A stretch of DNA of 64,000 nt, from assembly GCA_038750505.1 (NCBI GenBank), contig JBCDHD010000005.1, positions 248,001 through 312,000 of the forward strand. The letters are read 5' to 3'. The position numbers were made by a program, and so were the translations under genes. The stretch comes from Croceivirga sp038750505. GTDB taxonomy: Bacteria; Bacteroidota; Bacteroidia; Flavobacteriales; Flavobacteriaceae. Position 1 is the stretch's first letter; each line of letters begins with the position of its first letter. This document shows, piece by piece, positions 1-9,800 of this stretch. The notes under the pieces are model-generated. The model worked only from the letters and a program-made list of their open reading frames with translations, was not told the DNA's origin and did no database searches.

Positions 1-858
1 GGCCATTTTGTAGCGATGACCTCCCGAAAGTACCAGCTTGTCTTTTGTTATTTTCGCCAATGCAATGTCATTTTCAAATGTACTGCACTCTGAAAGTATT
101 TCTCCATAGGGGTCGAGTAGCATTGAATTTCCATTTTTAAGATATTCTCCATCGTAGCCAATGGGATTAGTGAATGCATAATAGAGTCCATTGTCATACG
201 CTCTCCCCGGTAGCCAGCGCATAAGCCATTCCCGTCCTTTGGGCCCGTTAAACTCTTTTCGGAGCGCAAAAGGGTCAGTTGCTCTGTTTCTCCAATAGTG
301 ATCTGCAACATAGCCTCTTCCAGGCATTGCAGATGGAGTGCAGCCCGTAACGTGAGGAGCAAAAATAAGTTCAGCTCCAAGCAAAGCATTGGCCCTTACA
401 TTTTCTATGATATTGTTGTCATAGCAAATGAGAATACCGCACCTCCAACTGAACAGATCAAAGATTTCGTAGGTATTACCTGGGGTAAGATGTGGATTGA
501 TAAATGGATGTAACTTTCTATATTTCGCAACGACTTTGTCTTTATGCACACAAAAGTACGTGTTGTATAGGTTCCCATTTTCCTTTTCCACCAGACCCGC
601 CAAAATGGCAATATCCAACTGTCTGGAGATGTTAAGAAGGCGTTTTATACTTAGGCCATTTGGGATCTCTTCCGCAAGCGCGTACAGTTCTTCCCGAGAG
701 AGATCTTTAGTGAAGGTGTAGGCGGTTATGGACATTTCATGAAAACTGATAACATCCGCCCCGTTTTGTTTTGCCTTTCTGGCCAGCGTTTCAATAACCG
801 ATAAATTATAGGATTTATCCCCATTCCTGGGTTCAAATTGGGCTACCGCTATTCTCAT
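1..858 (-). CDS. Nitrilase-family carbon-nitrogen hydrolase (3' end beyond window)
   Basis: The minus strand is open from ATG at 858 to the left edge, giving about 286 residues. The protein starts MRIAVAQFEP, the usual opening of carbon-nitrogen hydrolases. It shows the family's Glu-Lys-Cys triad: E41 in 'ISFHEMS', K115 in 'KYRKLHP' and C145 in 'GILICYDNN'. Such cytoplasmic enzymes hydrolyse C-N bonds in amides, nitriles or N-carbamoyl compounds. The substrate cannot be told from sequence, although an amidase or N-carbamoylputrescine-type role is plausible. The start lies 10 bases after the NagB stop on the same strand, so the two genes are probably co-transcribed. The C-terminus is cut off by the window edge, so no stop codon is seen. 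Confidence 0.88.
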   Translation of the reverse strand, partial: MRIAVAQFEPRNGDKSYNLSVIETLARKAKQNGADVISFHEMSITAYTFTKDLSREELYALAEEIPNGLSIKRLLNISRQLDIAILAGLVEKENGNLYNTYFCVHKDKVVAKYRKLHPFINPHLTPGNTYEIFDLFSWRCGILICYDNNIIENVRANALLGAELIFAPHVTGCTPSAMPGRGYVADHYWRNRATDPFALRKEFNGPKGREWLMRWLPGRAYDNGLYYAFTNPIGYDGEYLKNGNSMLLDPYGEILSECSTFENDIALAKITKDKLVLSGGHRYKMA

Positions 859-868
859 GAGGAAAACA

Positions 869-2809
869 TCAAAAATGATATCTAACAAAGCCTTCCATAG
901 CTTCGTATTCTGCCATACCTAAGGCATTGTAATTGTCTGCGGTTTCTTTATTCCGTTGCTCAGCGCGTTGCCAGAACTCTCGTTCATCATTTCCTGGAAA
1001 CATGGCGGCGTCTTTTTGGGATTGATGTTTAAAGATAGCATTTCGTTTTCGGGTCATATCTTTAGGTCCGATAGGAACAGCCATTTCAATATCCGCAATG
1101 TCCCATTCCTGCCATGCACCGCGATACAGCCATACGTAACAATCGTTTAGCCAATCCGCTTTTTCTGCTACAAGTTGTTCCAGGGTCTTGTAAATGATTT
1201 GCAAACAAACTCTATGGGTCCCGTGTGGATCGGAGAGGTCTCCTGCTGCAAAAATTTGATGGGGCTTTACCTTTTTGAGTAAGTCTACCGTTAGCTGAAT
1301 ATCCTCTGCAGAATGGGGTTTCTTCTTTACTGTACCCGTTTCGTAAAAGGGAAGATTTTGGAAATGGGCATTTTGCTCATCAACGCCACAATAGCGACAC
1401 GCAGCTAAAGCTTCTCCTTTTCGGATAAGTCCCTTGTATTCCTGGATTTCAGGGCTATCTACCTGACCTGGTTTCTTTTTACTTAAAAATTCCCGAACCT
1501 TTATAAAGCGTTGGTATAAGGGTTCATCGTCCTTTTCGATATCCGTTGCGAAATCCATAAATCGAATAACCTCATCGTCAAAAACCGCGATATTACCTGA
1601 GGTTTGATAGGCTATGTGCACTTCATGTCCCTGATCTACTAAGCGTAGTAAGGTACCTCCCATAGAGATTACATCATCGTCCGGGTGCGGGCTAAAGATG
1701 AGTGATCTTTTTGGGAAGGGTGTCGCGCGTTCTGGTCTACGACTATCGTCTGCATTGGGCTTACCGCCTGGCCAACCTGTAATGGTAGCCTGCAAGTAAT
1801 TAAAGACCTTTAAATTGATTTGTTCGGCAGAGCCTATTTCCGCGACTAAATTTCCCATCCCGTATTCGTTGTAGTCTTCATTGGTTAATTTAAGAATAGC
1901 CTTACCTAATTTTTCAGATAACCATATGGTAGCTTTTTTTGTAAGGCTTTCATCCCAGATGCAATCTCCAACTAGCCATGGTGTTTTAACTCGCGTTAAG
2001 AAAGAGGCGGCCGCTTCATCTAAAATAAAATCGCAATTCTCGTGATGTTGAAGAAAGGTAGCAGGTACAGATTCTCGAATTTCGCCTTCAACAGCTTCTT
2101 GAATGATTTGCGATTTTCCTTCTCCCCAGGCCATTAGAATAATACGCTTTGCTGCCATTATTGTCCCAACCCCCATGGTTATAGCCCTGGATGGAACATT
2201 CTCCAGCCCAAAAAAATCGCTGGCAGCATCCAACTTTGTAACTCGGTCAAGTCGCACCAATCGGGTTTTACTTTTAAGAGAGGATCCAGGCTCGTTGAAT
2301 CCAATATGCCCCGTCCTACCAATTCCCAGGATTTGAATATCCAATCCACCTGATTCTTGAATTAGCTGTTCGTACTCCTGGCAATACTGCCGAATCGATT
2401 GAGATGGTAAAGAACCATCCGGAATGTGTACATTGTTTGGATCTATATCAATATGGTCAAAAAGATGTTCATTCATAAACCGGACATAACTGTGTATGGA
2501 ATTCGGTTGCATAGGAAAGTATTCGTCAAGATTAAAAGTGATGACATTTTTAAAACTTAACCCATCCTCCTGGTGAAATTTTACCAGGTAATCATACATT
2601 TTAGTAGGTGATGAACCGGTAGCAAGTCCTAACACTACCATCTTTCCTTCTGCTTGACGTTCTCGGATAAGGGCAGCGATTTCATTGGCTACATACAAGG
2701 AAGCACTGTCAGAATTGTCATGGATCTTAGTGGTAACTTTTTCAAATTTTCGGATTTCCGGATCGCTCTCTTCCTGTAAAGGACTTTTTTGGATTAGGGT
2801 TTCAACCAT
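869..2809 (-). CDS. nagB: Glucosamine-6-phosphate deaminase fused to a PIG-L/LmbE deacetylase domain
   Basis: About 646 residues, far longer than the roughly 265 of single-domain NagB. The N-terminal half has NagB motifs: 'GLATGSSPTKMYDYL', 'NLDEYFPM', 'GIGRTGHIGFNEPG'. It should convert glucosamine-6-phosphate to fructose-6-phosphate plus ammonia in the cytoplasm. From about residue 370 a PIG-L/LmbE domain begins, with the zinc-binding 'PHPDDDVISMGGT' motif and a later 'DLSDPHGTH' segment. Such NagB/PIG-L fusions are known in Bacteroidota, and the role of the second domain is not settled. An in-frame ATG exists at 2842, but a -7 box covers it, so the start at 2809 (MVETLIQ) is preferred. Divergent from the DeoR regulator and followed after 10 bases by the nitrilase-family gene. 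Confidence 0.93.
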   Translation of the reverse strand: MVETLIQKSPLQEESDPEIRKFEKVTTKIHDNSDSASLYVANEIAALIRERQAEGKMVVLGLATGSSPTKMYDYLVKFHQEDGLSFKNVITFNLDEYFPMQPNSIHSYVRFMNEHLFDHIDIDPNNVHIPDGSLPSQSIRQYCQEYEQLIQESGGLDIQILGIGRTGHIGFNEPGSSLKSKTRLVRLDRVTKLDAASDFFGLENVPSRAITMGVGTIMAAKRIILMAWGEGKSQIIQEAVEGEIRESVPATFLQHHENCDFILDEAAASFLTRVKTPWLVGDCIWDESLTKKATIWLSEKLGKAILKLTNEDYNEYGMGNLVAEIGSAEQINLKVFNYLQATITGWPGGKPNADDSRRPERATPFPKRSLIFSPHPDDDVISMGGTLLRLVDQGHEVHIAYQTSGNIAVFDDEVIRFMDFATDIEKDDEPLYQRFIKVREFLSKKKPGQVDSPEIQEYKGLIRKGEALAACRYCGVDEQNAHFQNLPFYETGTVKKKPHSAEDIQLTVDLLKKVKPHQIFAAGDLSDPHGTHRVCLQIIYKTLEQLVAEKADWLNDCYVWLYRGAWQEWDIADIEMAVPIGPKDMTRKRNAIFKHQSQKDAAMFPGNDEREFWQRAEQRNKETADNYNALGMAEYEAMEGFVRYHF

Positions 2810-2839
2810 TGTTGCAAAGATTATCGTTAGACTACACGG

Positions 2840-2847
2840 CAAAAGTA
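2840..2847 (-). promoter_or_regulatory. Bacteroidota -7 promoter box of nagB
   Basis: Read on the minus strand the sequence is TACTTTTG, a full match to the TAnnTTTG consensus. It sits about 30 bases before the nagB ATG at 2809. It overlaps the alternative upstream ATG at 2842, which argues against that start. No clear -33 TTG was found at the right distance. Confidence 0.55.
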
Positions 2848-2864
2848 GAAATAAAATTCCATTT

Positions 2865-2944
2865 TTGCTGTTTTTTGCTGTTTTTAATGCAATTATTTGC
2901 TTTTAATAACAATTAATTAACTTTAGCCTAGGGTAAAACAGCAA
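2865..2944. promoter_or_regulatory. Three copies of TTGCTGTTTT between nagB and deoR
   Basis: TTGCTGTTTT occurs at 2865-2874 and again at 2875-2884, so the two copies are exactly 10 bases apart. The inverted form AAAACAGCAA is at 2935-2944. The copies lie upstream of the nagB -7 box (2840-2847) and of the deoR -7 box (2959-2966). Inference: this is the binding region of the adjacent DeoR-type repressor on both divergent promoters. The repeats are seen directly; the function is not proven. Confidence 0.45.
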
Positions 2945-2958
2945 TCTTGCGATTTGTT

Positions 2959-2966
2959 TATCTTTG
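2959..2966 (+). promoter_or_regulatory. -7 promoter box of the deoR-murQ operon
   Basis: TATCTTTG, a full match to TAnnTTTG, lies 15 bases before the ATG at 2982. This predicts a very short leader and makes the TTG codon at 2964, inside the box, an unlikely start. Confidence 0.5.
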
Positions 2967-2981
2967 TTTGAAAGCTTAAGC

Positions 2982-3731
2982 ATGTTAAAGGAAGAACGGC
3001 AACGAACTATTCTGAATGAAGTGGAGTTACACAACAGGGTGCTTTTAACCGACATAGCGGAAAAGCTTGATGTTTCTATTGATACGGTACGTAGAGATGT
3101 TAAGGAATTGGATGCTGAAAACCGATTGCGAAAAGTCCACGGCGGAGCGGTTTCTCTGGGGTTTGCGAACTATAGTCCTTCTCGAAATAACGTATATGCC
3201 CTGGACGAAAAAACGGAAATTGCTCAAAAAGCGGGCACACTGATCAAAGAAAACAGTGTACTACTTATCGATGGGGGGACTACTTGTTTGGAACTTGCCC
3301 GTTTACTGCCAGCGGACCTTAGCGTCACTTGCTTTACCTTAAGCCTTCCAGTAGCTATGGAGTTGTTAAATAAACCTAAGGTGGAAACCATATTCATTGG
3401 CGGGAAGTTCTCTAAAGATTCGCTAATTACCATTGGCGCCAGTACTATACATCAGCTTTCACAGATCAAGGTAGATCTTAGTTTTATTGGTACGGGTTAT
3501 GTAGATCCAAATTTTGGACTTACCGAATTTGATTGGGACATTGTACAAACCAAAAAAGCAGTTATCGCTGCTTCCAAAAAAACTGTACTGCTGTGTATTT
3601 CTGAAAAATTGAACTCCCAACATAGATTCAAGACCTGTAGTCTTAACGATGTAGACACTATGGTTACCGAACTGGATCCGCAAAACAAACTGTTAGCGAA
3701 TTTTAGAAATCAAAATATCCATTTATTGTAG
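2982..3731 (+). CDS. DeoR/GlpR-family transcriptional regulator
   Basis: About 249 residues. The N-terminus 'MLKEERQRTILNEVELHNRVLL' is broken by no gap into the DeoR winged helix, with 'LDVSIDTVRRDVKELD' as the recognition region and 'RKVHGGAV' closing it. The rest is a DeoR sugar-sensor domain ('LLIDGGTTCLELARLL', 'FIGGKFSKDSL'). Family members repress sugar catabolism genes and are released by a phosphorylated sugar. Here the likely effectors are amino-sugar phosphates, given divergent nagB and murQ only 2 bases downstream. The regulator probably controls both directions through the repeats at 2865-2944. Confidence 0.9.
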   Translation: MLKEERQRTILNEVELHNRVLLTDIAEKLDVSIDTVRRDVKELDAENRLRKVHGGAVSLGFANYSPSRNNVYALDEKTEIAQKAGTLIKENSVLLIDGGTTCLELARLLPADLSVTCFTLSLPVAMELLNKPKVETIFIGGKFSKDSLITIGASTIHQLSQIKVDLSFIGTGYVDPNFGLTEFDWDIVQTKKAVIAASKKTVLLCISEKLNSQHRFKTCSLNDVDTMVTELDPQNKLLANFRNQNIHLL

Positions 3732-3733
3732 CT

Positions 3734-4549
3734 ATGGCCGACTTTACTAAAATTACGGAACAACCTTCTTTACACGATGAACTGGAAAAAATGCCTACTT
3801 CCGGGTTGCTACAAAGAATGAACGCTGAAGACCGGAAAGTGGCAGATGCTGTTCAAAATATACTTCCACAGATAGAAAAATTAGTGGATGCGATGGTAGA
3901 ACGGTATGGTCATGGCGGTCGGCTCTTTTATATCGGTGCCGGGACGAGTGGTCGATTAGGGATACTAGATGCTTCTGAGATCCCTCCAACATTCGGGGTG
4001 CACGATCGGGTCATTGGACTTATGGCTGGGGGAGATAGCGCGATCCGTAAGGCCGTGGAATTTGCCGAGGACAATACCCTGCAAGGATGGAAAGATCTGG
4101 AAGCGTTTGCAATAACTGATAAAGATGTAGTAGTGGGTATAGCGGCATCCGGAACTACACCCTATGTTTTAGGGGCTTTAGAGGATGCTAAAGGACACGG
4201 ATTACTAACCGCCTGTATCACCAATAATCCAGGTTCACCGGTAGCTAAAATTGCCGAAGTACCTATTGAAATTGAAGTGGGGCCAGAATTTGTTACCGGT
4301 AGTACCCGTATGAAAAGCGGCACAAGTCAAAAACTTGTGCTAAACATGATCTCAACAGCGCTAATGATCCGGGTAGGGAGGGTAAAAGGCAATAAAATGG
4401 TGGATATGCAGCTTAGCAATAACAAACTCGTAGATCGTGGTACCCGATACTTAGTGGAGGCTTTAGCCATTCCTTATGCAGAAGCTGAAAAGGCATTGAA
4501 AAAATTTGGATCGGTACGTGCGGCTATGGCCGAATTTAAAACGGGCTGA
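3734..4549 (+). CDS. murQ: N-acetylmuramic acid 6-phosphate etherase
   Basis: 271 residues, typical for MurQ. It cleaves the lactyl ether of MurNAc-6-phosphate to give GlcNAc-6-phosphate and D-lactate in cell-wall recycling. The SIS-type sugar isomerase fold is seen in 'FYIGAGTSGRLGILDASEIPPTFG', split here as two motifs (GAGTSGRLG and DASEIPPTFG, whose Glu matches the catalytic position). The family signature follows as 'GPEFVTGSTRMKSGTSQK', around residues 183-200. The start is 2 bases after the DeoR stop, so both are in one operon. The product would need deacetylation before NagB can use it; no separate NagA is in the window. Confidence 0.95.
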   Translation: MADFTKITEQPSLHDELEKMPTSGLLQRMNAEDRKVADAVQNILPQIEKLVDAMVERYGHGGRLFYIGAGTSGRLGILDASEIPPTFGVHDRVIGLMAGGDSAIRKAVEFAEDNTLQGWKDLEAFAITDKDVVVGIAASGTTPYVLGALEDAKGHGLLTACITNNPGSPVAKIAEVPIEIEVGPEFVTGSTRMKSGTSQKLVLNMISTALMIRVGRVKGNKMVDMQLSNNKLVDRGTRYLVEALAIPYAEAEKALKKFGSVRAAMAEFKTG

Positions 4550-4622
4550 TAGTCGAACCTGTGAGAATTGAATTATAAACTGCTCTGGTAAATATCGGAT
4601 CATACGTTGATAAAGTAAAACC

Positions 4623-5147
4623 ATGCTAGATTTTGAAGATCGTTTGAAAGGCGGGCATCCCAACTCCCTGGGGAATACCATAGAAATCGTAGAAGAGGTA
4701 TTGGAAACACCTTCCTTATTTGGAAGGGTATTTGAATGTTATTTTAGTAATGATGAAGTGGTCCGACTCCGCGTTTCAAACGCGATGAAACGCATTTGTA
4801 AGGCAGAGAAAAAATTGGTGGTACCCTATCTGGATAGATTGTTAAATGAAATATCTCGTATTGACCAGGCTTCTACACAATGGACCCTGGCACAATTGTT
4901 TTTGGTCTTGGAAAAGGACATGACCTCAGCTCAAAAGTCCAGGGCCATAACGATCATGAAAAAGAATTTGGTAAGTCATGATGATTGGATCGTGCTGAAT
5001 CAAACCATGGAAACCCTTGGGAAGTGGGCTAGCAAGGATACCGGGATAAAGCACTGGTTACAGCCTCATCTGCTGCGCTTAAGCAAGGACGAGCGGAAAT
5101 CTGTAGCAAAGAAGGCTATGAAGACAAAGGAGATCCTAAGAAAATGA
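4623..5147 (+). CDS. HEAT-repeat-like alpha-helical protein, function unknown
   Basis: 174 residues without signal peptide, so probably cytoplasmic. The sequence is a run of amphipathic helices ('EVVRLRVSNAMKRICK', 'QKSRAITIMKKNLVS', 'IVLNQTMETLGKW') of the HEAT/ARM-repeat style, usually a protein-binding scaffold. It lies 73 bases after murQ on the same strand and its TGA overlaps the next start as ATGATGA. Nothing visible links it enzymatically to amino-sugar metabolism. The fold assignment is from pattern only. Confidence 0.65.
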   Translation: MLDFEDRLKGGHPNSLGNTIEIVEEVLETPSLFGRVFECYFSNDEVVRLRVSNAMKRICKAEKKLVVPYLDRLLNEISRIDQASTQWTLAQLFLVLEKDMTSAQKSRAITIMKKNLVSHDDWIVLNQTMETLGKWASKDTGIKHWLQPHLLRLSKDERKSVAKKAMKTKEILRK

Positions 5148-5545
5148 TGAAGAAATGTTTTATAGCCATCTTTGTTATCGGGATATCCTGTAGTTCCCGC
5201 GACCGCATCTTCGAAGTACTTGTTTGCTCTCATTATTCAGCAAGCTATGCCGGTACAGTTCACGAAAAAATTCAGCGGGAGCATGGTGTTGACGTTCAGA
5301 AACTGATCATTTCAAGTCTTGAGCAAGACACAATAGTTTTGGTATTGGATATGGAGCAACCGATTTTGTTCGAAAAAATCAATATAGGTGATAGTATCCT
5401 TAAAAAAGAAAATACATTAGAGCTGAAGTTAAAAAAGTTAGATAAGGACACGATTTTAGCCCTAAGGTTTAACAATTCAATTTACGGCGAAGAAGCTTCT
5501 TCTTACTTGGAAAGAATCGTAAAGAATTGCTCTAATACTAAATAA
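5144..5545 (+). CDS. Small exported protein, possible lipoprotein
   Basis: 133 residues. The N-terminus 'MMKKCFIAIFVIGISCSS' is a short signal sequence ending in a cysteine; the lipobox is imperfect (G-I-S-C), so anchoring is uncertain. The remainder is acidic/basic with no recognised motif. The start overlaps the stop of the helical-repeat gene by 4 bases, which suggests translational coupling. No function is assigned. Confidence 0.6.
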   Translation: MMKKCFIAIFVIGISCSSRDRIFEVLVCSHYSASYAGTVHEKIQREHGVDVQKLIISSLEQDTIVLVLDMEQPILFEKINIGDSILKKENTLELKLKKLDKDTILALRFNNSIYGEEASSYLERIVKNCSNTK

Positions 5546-5552
5546 CAGTAAT

Positions 5553-6671
5553 TTATTTTGGTTGTAGGCGATAAATCCCCTTTCCCTCAATACCTACATA
5601 AATGTAACCATCAGGCCCTTGTTTCACACTTCGCACCCGGCCCATACCATCCAAAAGCTTTTCCCTATAGACCACTTTATTATTTTCTAGTACTAATCGC
5701 TCTAAATACTGAAAGGAAAGCGATCCGGCCAATACATTACCCTTCCACTCCGGATATTTTTCAGAACTAACGATCTCAAGGCCTGAGGGGGCGATGGAAG
5801 GGATCCAATAATAAATAGGCTGTTCCATATTGGGCCGGGAAGTTTCGTCGGTGATCTTTGTTCCGCTGTAGTTGATGCCGTAGGTGATCACCGGCCATCC
5901 GTAGTTTTTCCCTTTTTTAATGATATTTAGTTCATCACCTCCTCTTGGACCATGTTCATGTATCCATATCTCACCGGTTCGCGGATGCTTTACCATGCCT
6001 TGGGGATTACGGTGCCCATAGCTATAGATCGCTTGTTTTGCTCCATTCCTTTTTGTAAAAGGATTGTCAGAAGGGATGCTGCCATCATCCTTAATGCGAT
6101 AGATCTTTCCGCCATCACGGGTGATGTCTTGGGGATTTTCGTCGCGATTTCCCCGGTCGCCAATGGAGAAATAAAGGTAGCCCTCGTTATCAAAAACTAT
6201 TCGGGATCCGAAATGGAATGGCTTACCAGTATTTGGAGCAGCCTTATAAAGTAACTCTTGTTGCTGTAACCGATCCCCTATAAGTTTAGCACGAAGTATT
6301 GCGGTGTTCGCCCCTCTTCCAGACCCTTCCGCAGAGGAATACGACAAATAGATCCATGAATTTTCATTGAAATCGGGATGCACTGCCACATCCATTAAGC
6401 CTCCCTGGCCCATAACCTTGACCTGAGGTACTCCGCTGATCGTGGTTTTTTCATTATTATCAAAAAGTAGTAATTCGCCGGATTTTTCTGTGATCAATAG
6501 CCCCCCTTGCGGTAGAAAATCAAATCCCCAGGGAATCTCCAATTCAGATACAATACGTTTTGGGATAATCTGTTCTTCCAGAGGTGTTTTTATGGAAGAA
6601 TCAACAGATTGTGCACAAGATTGATTGAGCAGTACAACGAAAAAATAAAGATAAAATGTACGCTTTTTCAT
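5553..6671 (-). CDS. PQQ-type aldose/sorbosone sugar dehydrogenase, lipoprotein
   Basis: 372 residues. Signal peptide with cysteine at 'LNQSCAQ', so a probable lipoprotein in the periplasm or outer membrane. The body is the six-bladed propeller of soluble glucose/sorbosone dehydrogenases (YliI/Asd-like). Evidence: 'IPWGFDFLPQGGLLITEK', 'GQGGLMDVAVHP', 'FHFGSRIVF' with the family histidine, and 'HEHGPRGGDELNII'. Such enzymes oxidise aldose sugars using PQQ. It is convergent with the small exported gene, ending 8 bases from it, and divergent from the giant adhesin. No PQQ synthesis genes are in the window. Confidence 0.88.
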   Translation of the reverse strand: MKKRTFYLYFFVVLLNQSCAQSVDSSIKTPLEEQIIPKRIVSELEIPWGFDFLPQGGLLITEKSGELLLFDNNEKTTISGVPQVKVMGQGGLMDVAVHPDFNENSWIYLSYSSAEGSGRGANTAILRAKLIGDRLQQQELLYKAAPNTGKPFHFGSRIVFDNEGYLYFSIGDRGNRDENPQDITRDGGKIYRIKDDGSIPSDNPFTKRNGAKQAIYSYGHRNPQGMVKHPRTGEIWIHEHGPRGGDELNIIKKGKNYGWPVITYGINYSGTKITDETSRPNMEQPIYYWIPSIAPSGLEIVSSEKYPEWKGNVLAGSLSFQYLERLVLENNKVVYREKLLDGMGRVRSVKQGPDGYIYVGIEGKGIYRLQPK

Positions 6672-6830
6672 AAATTTACGTTAGAATGAAGGAAAATATA
6701 GACGAACGACGCTATTTTGTCGGTTGATCTATAGGTAAAAATAAAAAGAGTTTTTATAGAATAAAGTATTACAATCCGGAATATTTAGGCACCCAAATCC
6801 TGGTATTCCCTACAAAACCGTACTTAACCT

Positions 6831-9800
6831 ATGCCCAGGAAAAATACAAGGCGACTTCTGTATGCCGTGCTATTGGTGTTTACTTCCATCGCAGTTTCTT
6901 CGGCAGTCCTACGAACCAATATTAAAGAGGTTGTTGCGACTTTTGATCTTTTTAATACTACTTCCAAAGTGGCTGCAGGAGAAGTAGTTCAGAATACCGC
7001 TGAAAATAACCTAGTTGAGAATAGTACAGCGGCGAGCCCCATGTTCATGACCATTATTCAAGGTGCTGATGAAGAGGTGGGATGTAGCAATAATGGATTT
7101 ACGGTCGCGCGCTTTAATCTTTGCGGAGATTCCGATAATAGAACGATATCCCTCTCAGGGGGGCCTTACGGTTCTATACAGTGGCAACTTCTAGGCGGTT
7201 CGTGTACCCCTGACGTGAATGAAGATTGTCCGAATACAACTACTTCCTGCTATACTACGGTAAGCACCTCCCCAACTTTTAATTTGGACGCAAGTACAGT
7301 ACCTGCAGGTTCTGGTGCAGAGTTTAGAGTGGTAGCAGATGGGCAACAGTATTTTTTTAAGGTAAAGAAGAGTACCATCACACAAACGCATGTGAAGCGG
7401 GACTATATTTGCGGGGTTGACGGAAGAATTCAAATCACTAATCTATCCAGTGCCTATGAATTCAGTATTGATTCCGGAACCGGATTTGGTCCCTGGCAAG
7501 CTTCTCCTATTTTTGAAGGACTTCCTCCTGGGACCTATATTGTAAAAGCGCGCTTAGAAAATACTCCGAATACCTGCGAGTATCCATATGATCCTATTGT
7601 TATTGAACAATTGGACATCAGCATTGATGTGGAATATACAGATGCACAGTGTTTTGGAGATACCGGAAGTATTGAAGTTACTGTAAATGATGTACCCGGA
7701 CCGTACAGATACACCCTGCTAGATGAATTGGGTATTCCCATTGAGTTTACCACCTTCATCACTGCAAATCCCTATACCTTTAATGCGGTAGGTTTTGGTA
7801 CGTATAGCGTACAGGTAGAAACACAACAATGTACCGGTGATATTGCCAGCGGTATCCCTCCACCTCAACAAGACGTGGATATTAGCGGAAACCCTATTGT
7901 CATCGGCGATGGGATTGTGCCGCTTTCGGCCTCCACAGAGGTAAATGAGAGTTTAAGCTCTGAACCTGGGTGTGGTTCGCCATCTGTGGATATAATTGTA
8001 AGAACTTCCGGAGGTACTCCTCCATATACTTTTTCAGTTAGCGATGGTGGAACTTCAGGAGGTTCGTATACCACACAAACGACCTATGCCGTAAGTACAG
8101 CCGGGACATACGACTTTACGATAACAGACGCCAACGGATGTCTTATTACCGCCTCTGCCGACGTGGAAGAGCTTACCCCTCCTAATGTTACCGTAAGTGG
8201 TGTTGACGGGACCTGTACTAATGGCGGTGCTCGTTTAGAGTTTACGGTGGTTGACGCCTTAGGGTACAACCTTAGTTTTAGGGCAACCCCCTTGGAACCC
8301 TGGAGTACCAGTACCTCTATTTCAGTACCGGCAGGGACCTACGGGAATTCTAACCCAAGTGGCGCTATCCAGGTCTTATATGAGCAAGGGGGCTTTAGCT
8401 GTATTCTGGAATTACCATTATCACCAACCCCGGATATTACGGTAACAGAAACCGGTAATATCAATGGAGCAGATCCAACCTGGATAGACTTAGCTTGTGA
8501 TGGTACAGGAGGAATTGATAATGGCTCAATTACCTTTCCGGGAACGTATTCCGGAGCCGGCGGAGGACCCTATGAATTCAGTATTAATGGGAGCGACTTC
8601 TTCACCCAACAGGTATTTAATAATTTACCAGCAGGAACGTACACCCCGGTTGTACGCAATGCTTCCGGTTGTCGTCGAGACTTTACACCAGTTACCATTG
8701 CTGATGTTGATCCTCCAACAGATATTGATTTTGTACAGAGTAATACGAATTGTGCTGCCAATACCTCAGATGTGCAGCTTATCCCTACTTCAAACAATCC
8801 TATCGTTAGATTCGAGGTACTAAGCCCGGTTCCTTTCGACAATGGCGCGAACGATACTTTTATAGGGCTTACCAATAACATCAACCACGTTTTTAGGATT
8901 ACTGACGATACAGGTTGTATCTACGAAGAAAGTTTTACCCCCGCGGTAATCAGCTCTATCCGGGCAAGGGTAAAATCCGGAGGAGACCTAAGGGTTTGTC
9001 CGGGTATTGATGACGGGGAAGCTACTTTTATCGTTGATGGTTTTGCTAACAACTATACCTATAACATTAATGGAGGTGCCGAAAGTACTCCTCAAAATAA
9101 TGCCGAAGTGCCACTTACCGGATTGGCAGCAGGAAATTATACAATTACAGTAACGGATGCAGATACAGGTTGTCAAGATGACGCAACGGTGACCATAGAA
9201 TTACCAGCTACTCCTTTAAACCTTTCTCCGGATATAACCGACATGAGTTGTGCCAATAACAATATTGGTCGTGTAGAGGCAAACGCTTCAGGAGGGTATG
9301 GTAGTTATCGTTACGAATTGGATTGGCCGGCTACCTCAGGAGTCGGTACACAAGGGCCAAAAAGTGGAGAGGTATTTGGTAATCTAACCGAACCAGGACA
9401 GTATACACTACGCGTAATTGATGCTGAGAACTGTACATTTGAAATGGATTTTACCTTAAGTCCAGTTGATCCGCCAACGATTGCCTTAGGAACTGTAGAT
9501 TATTGCTATTCCCCTACAAATGACGGGGAGATCACAGTAAGTTCTACGGCAGGTACCGCAGCTTTGGCCACCCACGAATATCGAATCAATGGCGGGACAC
9601 TGCAGGCTAGTCCAACCTTTACTGGTTTGGTTCCCGGCACCTACACCGTTGAAGTGGTGGATGCCAACAATTGTACGGATCAATTGCAGGTAACGATACC
9701 GCCACAAATTCAAATTGATCTGGACATTGTTACGGAGATCCCTTGTGGAGGAAATGGGGAGATGCAGGTTAATGTAAGTGGTGGAGATATCACCAATTTA

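Noticed and set aside
2810..2842. Upstream start of nagB at 2842
   Set aside because: The codon lies inside the -7 box TACTTTTG, so it would not be in the transcript.
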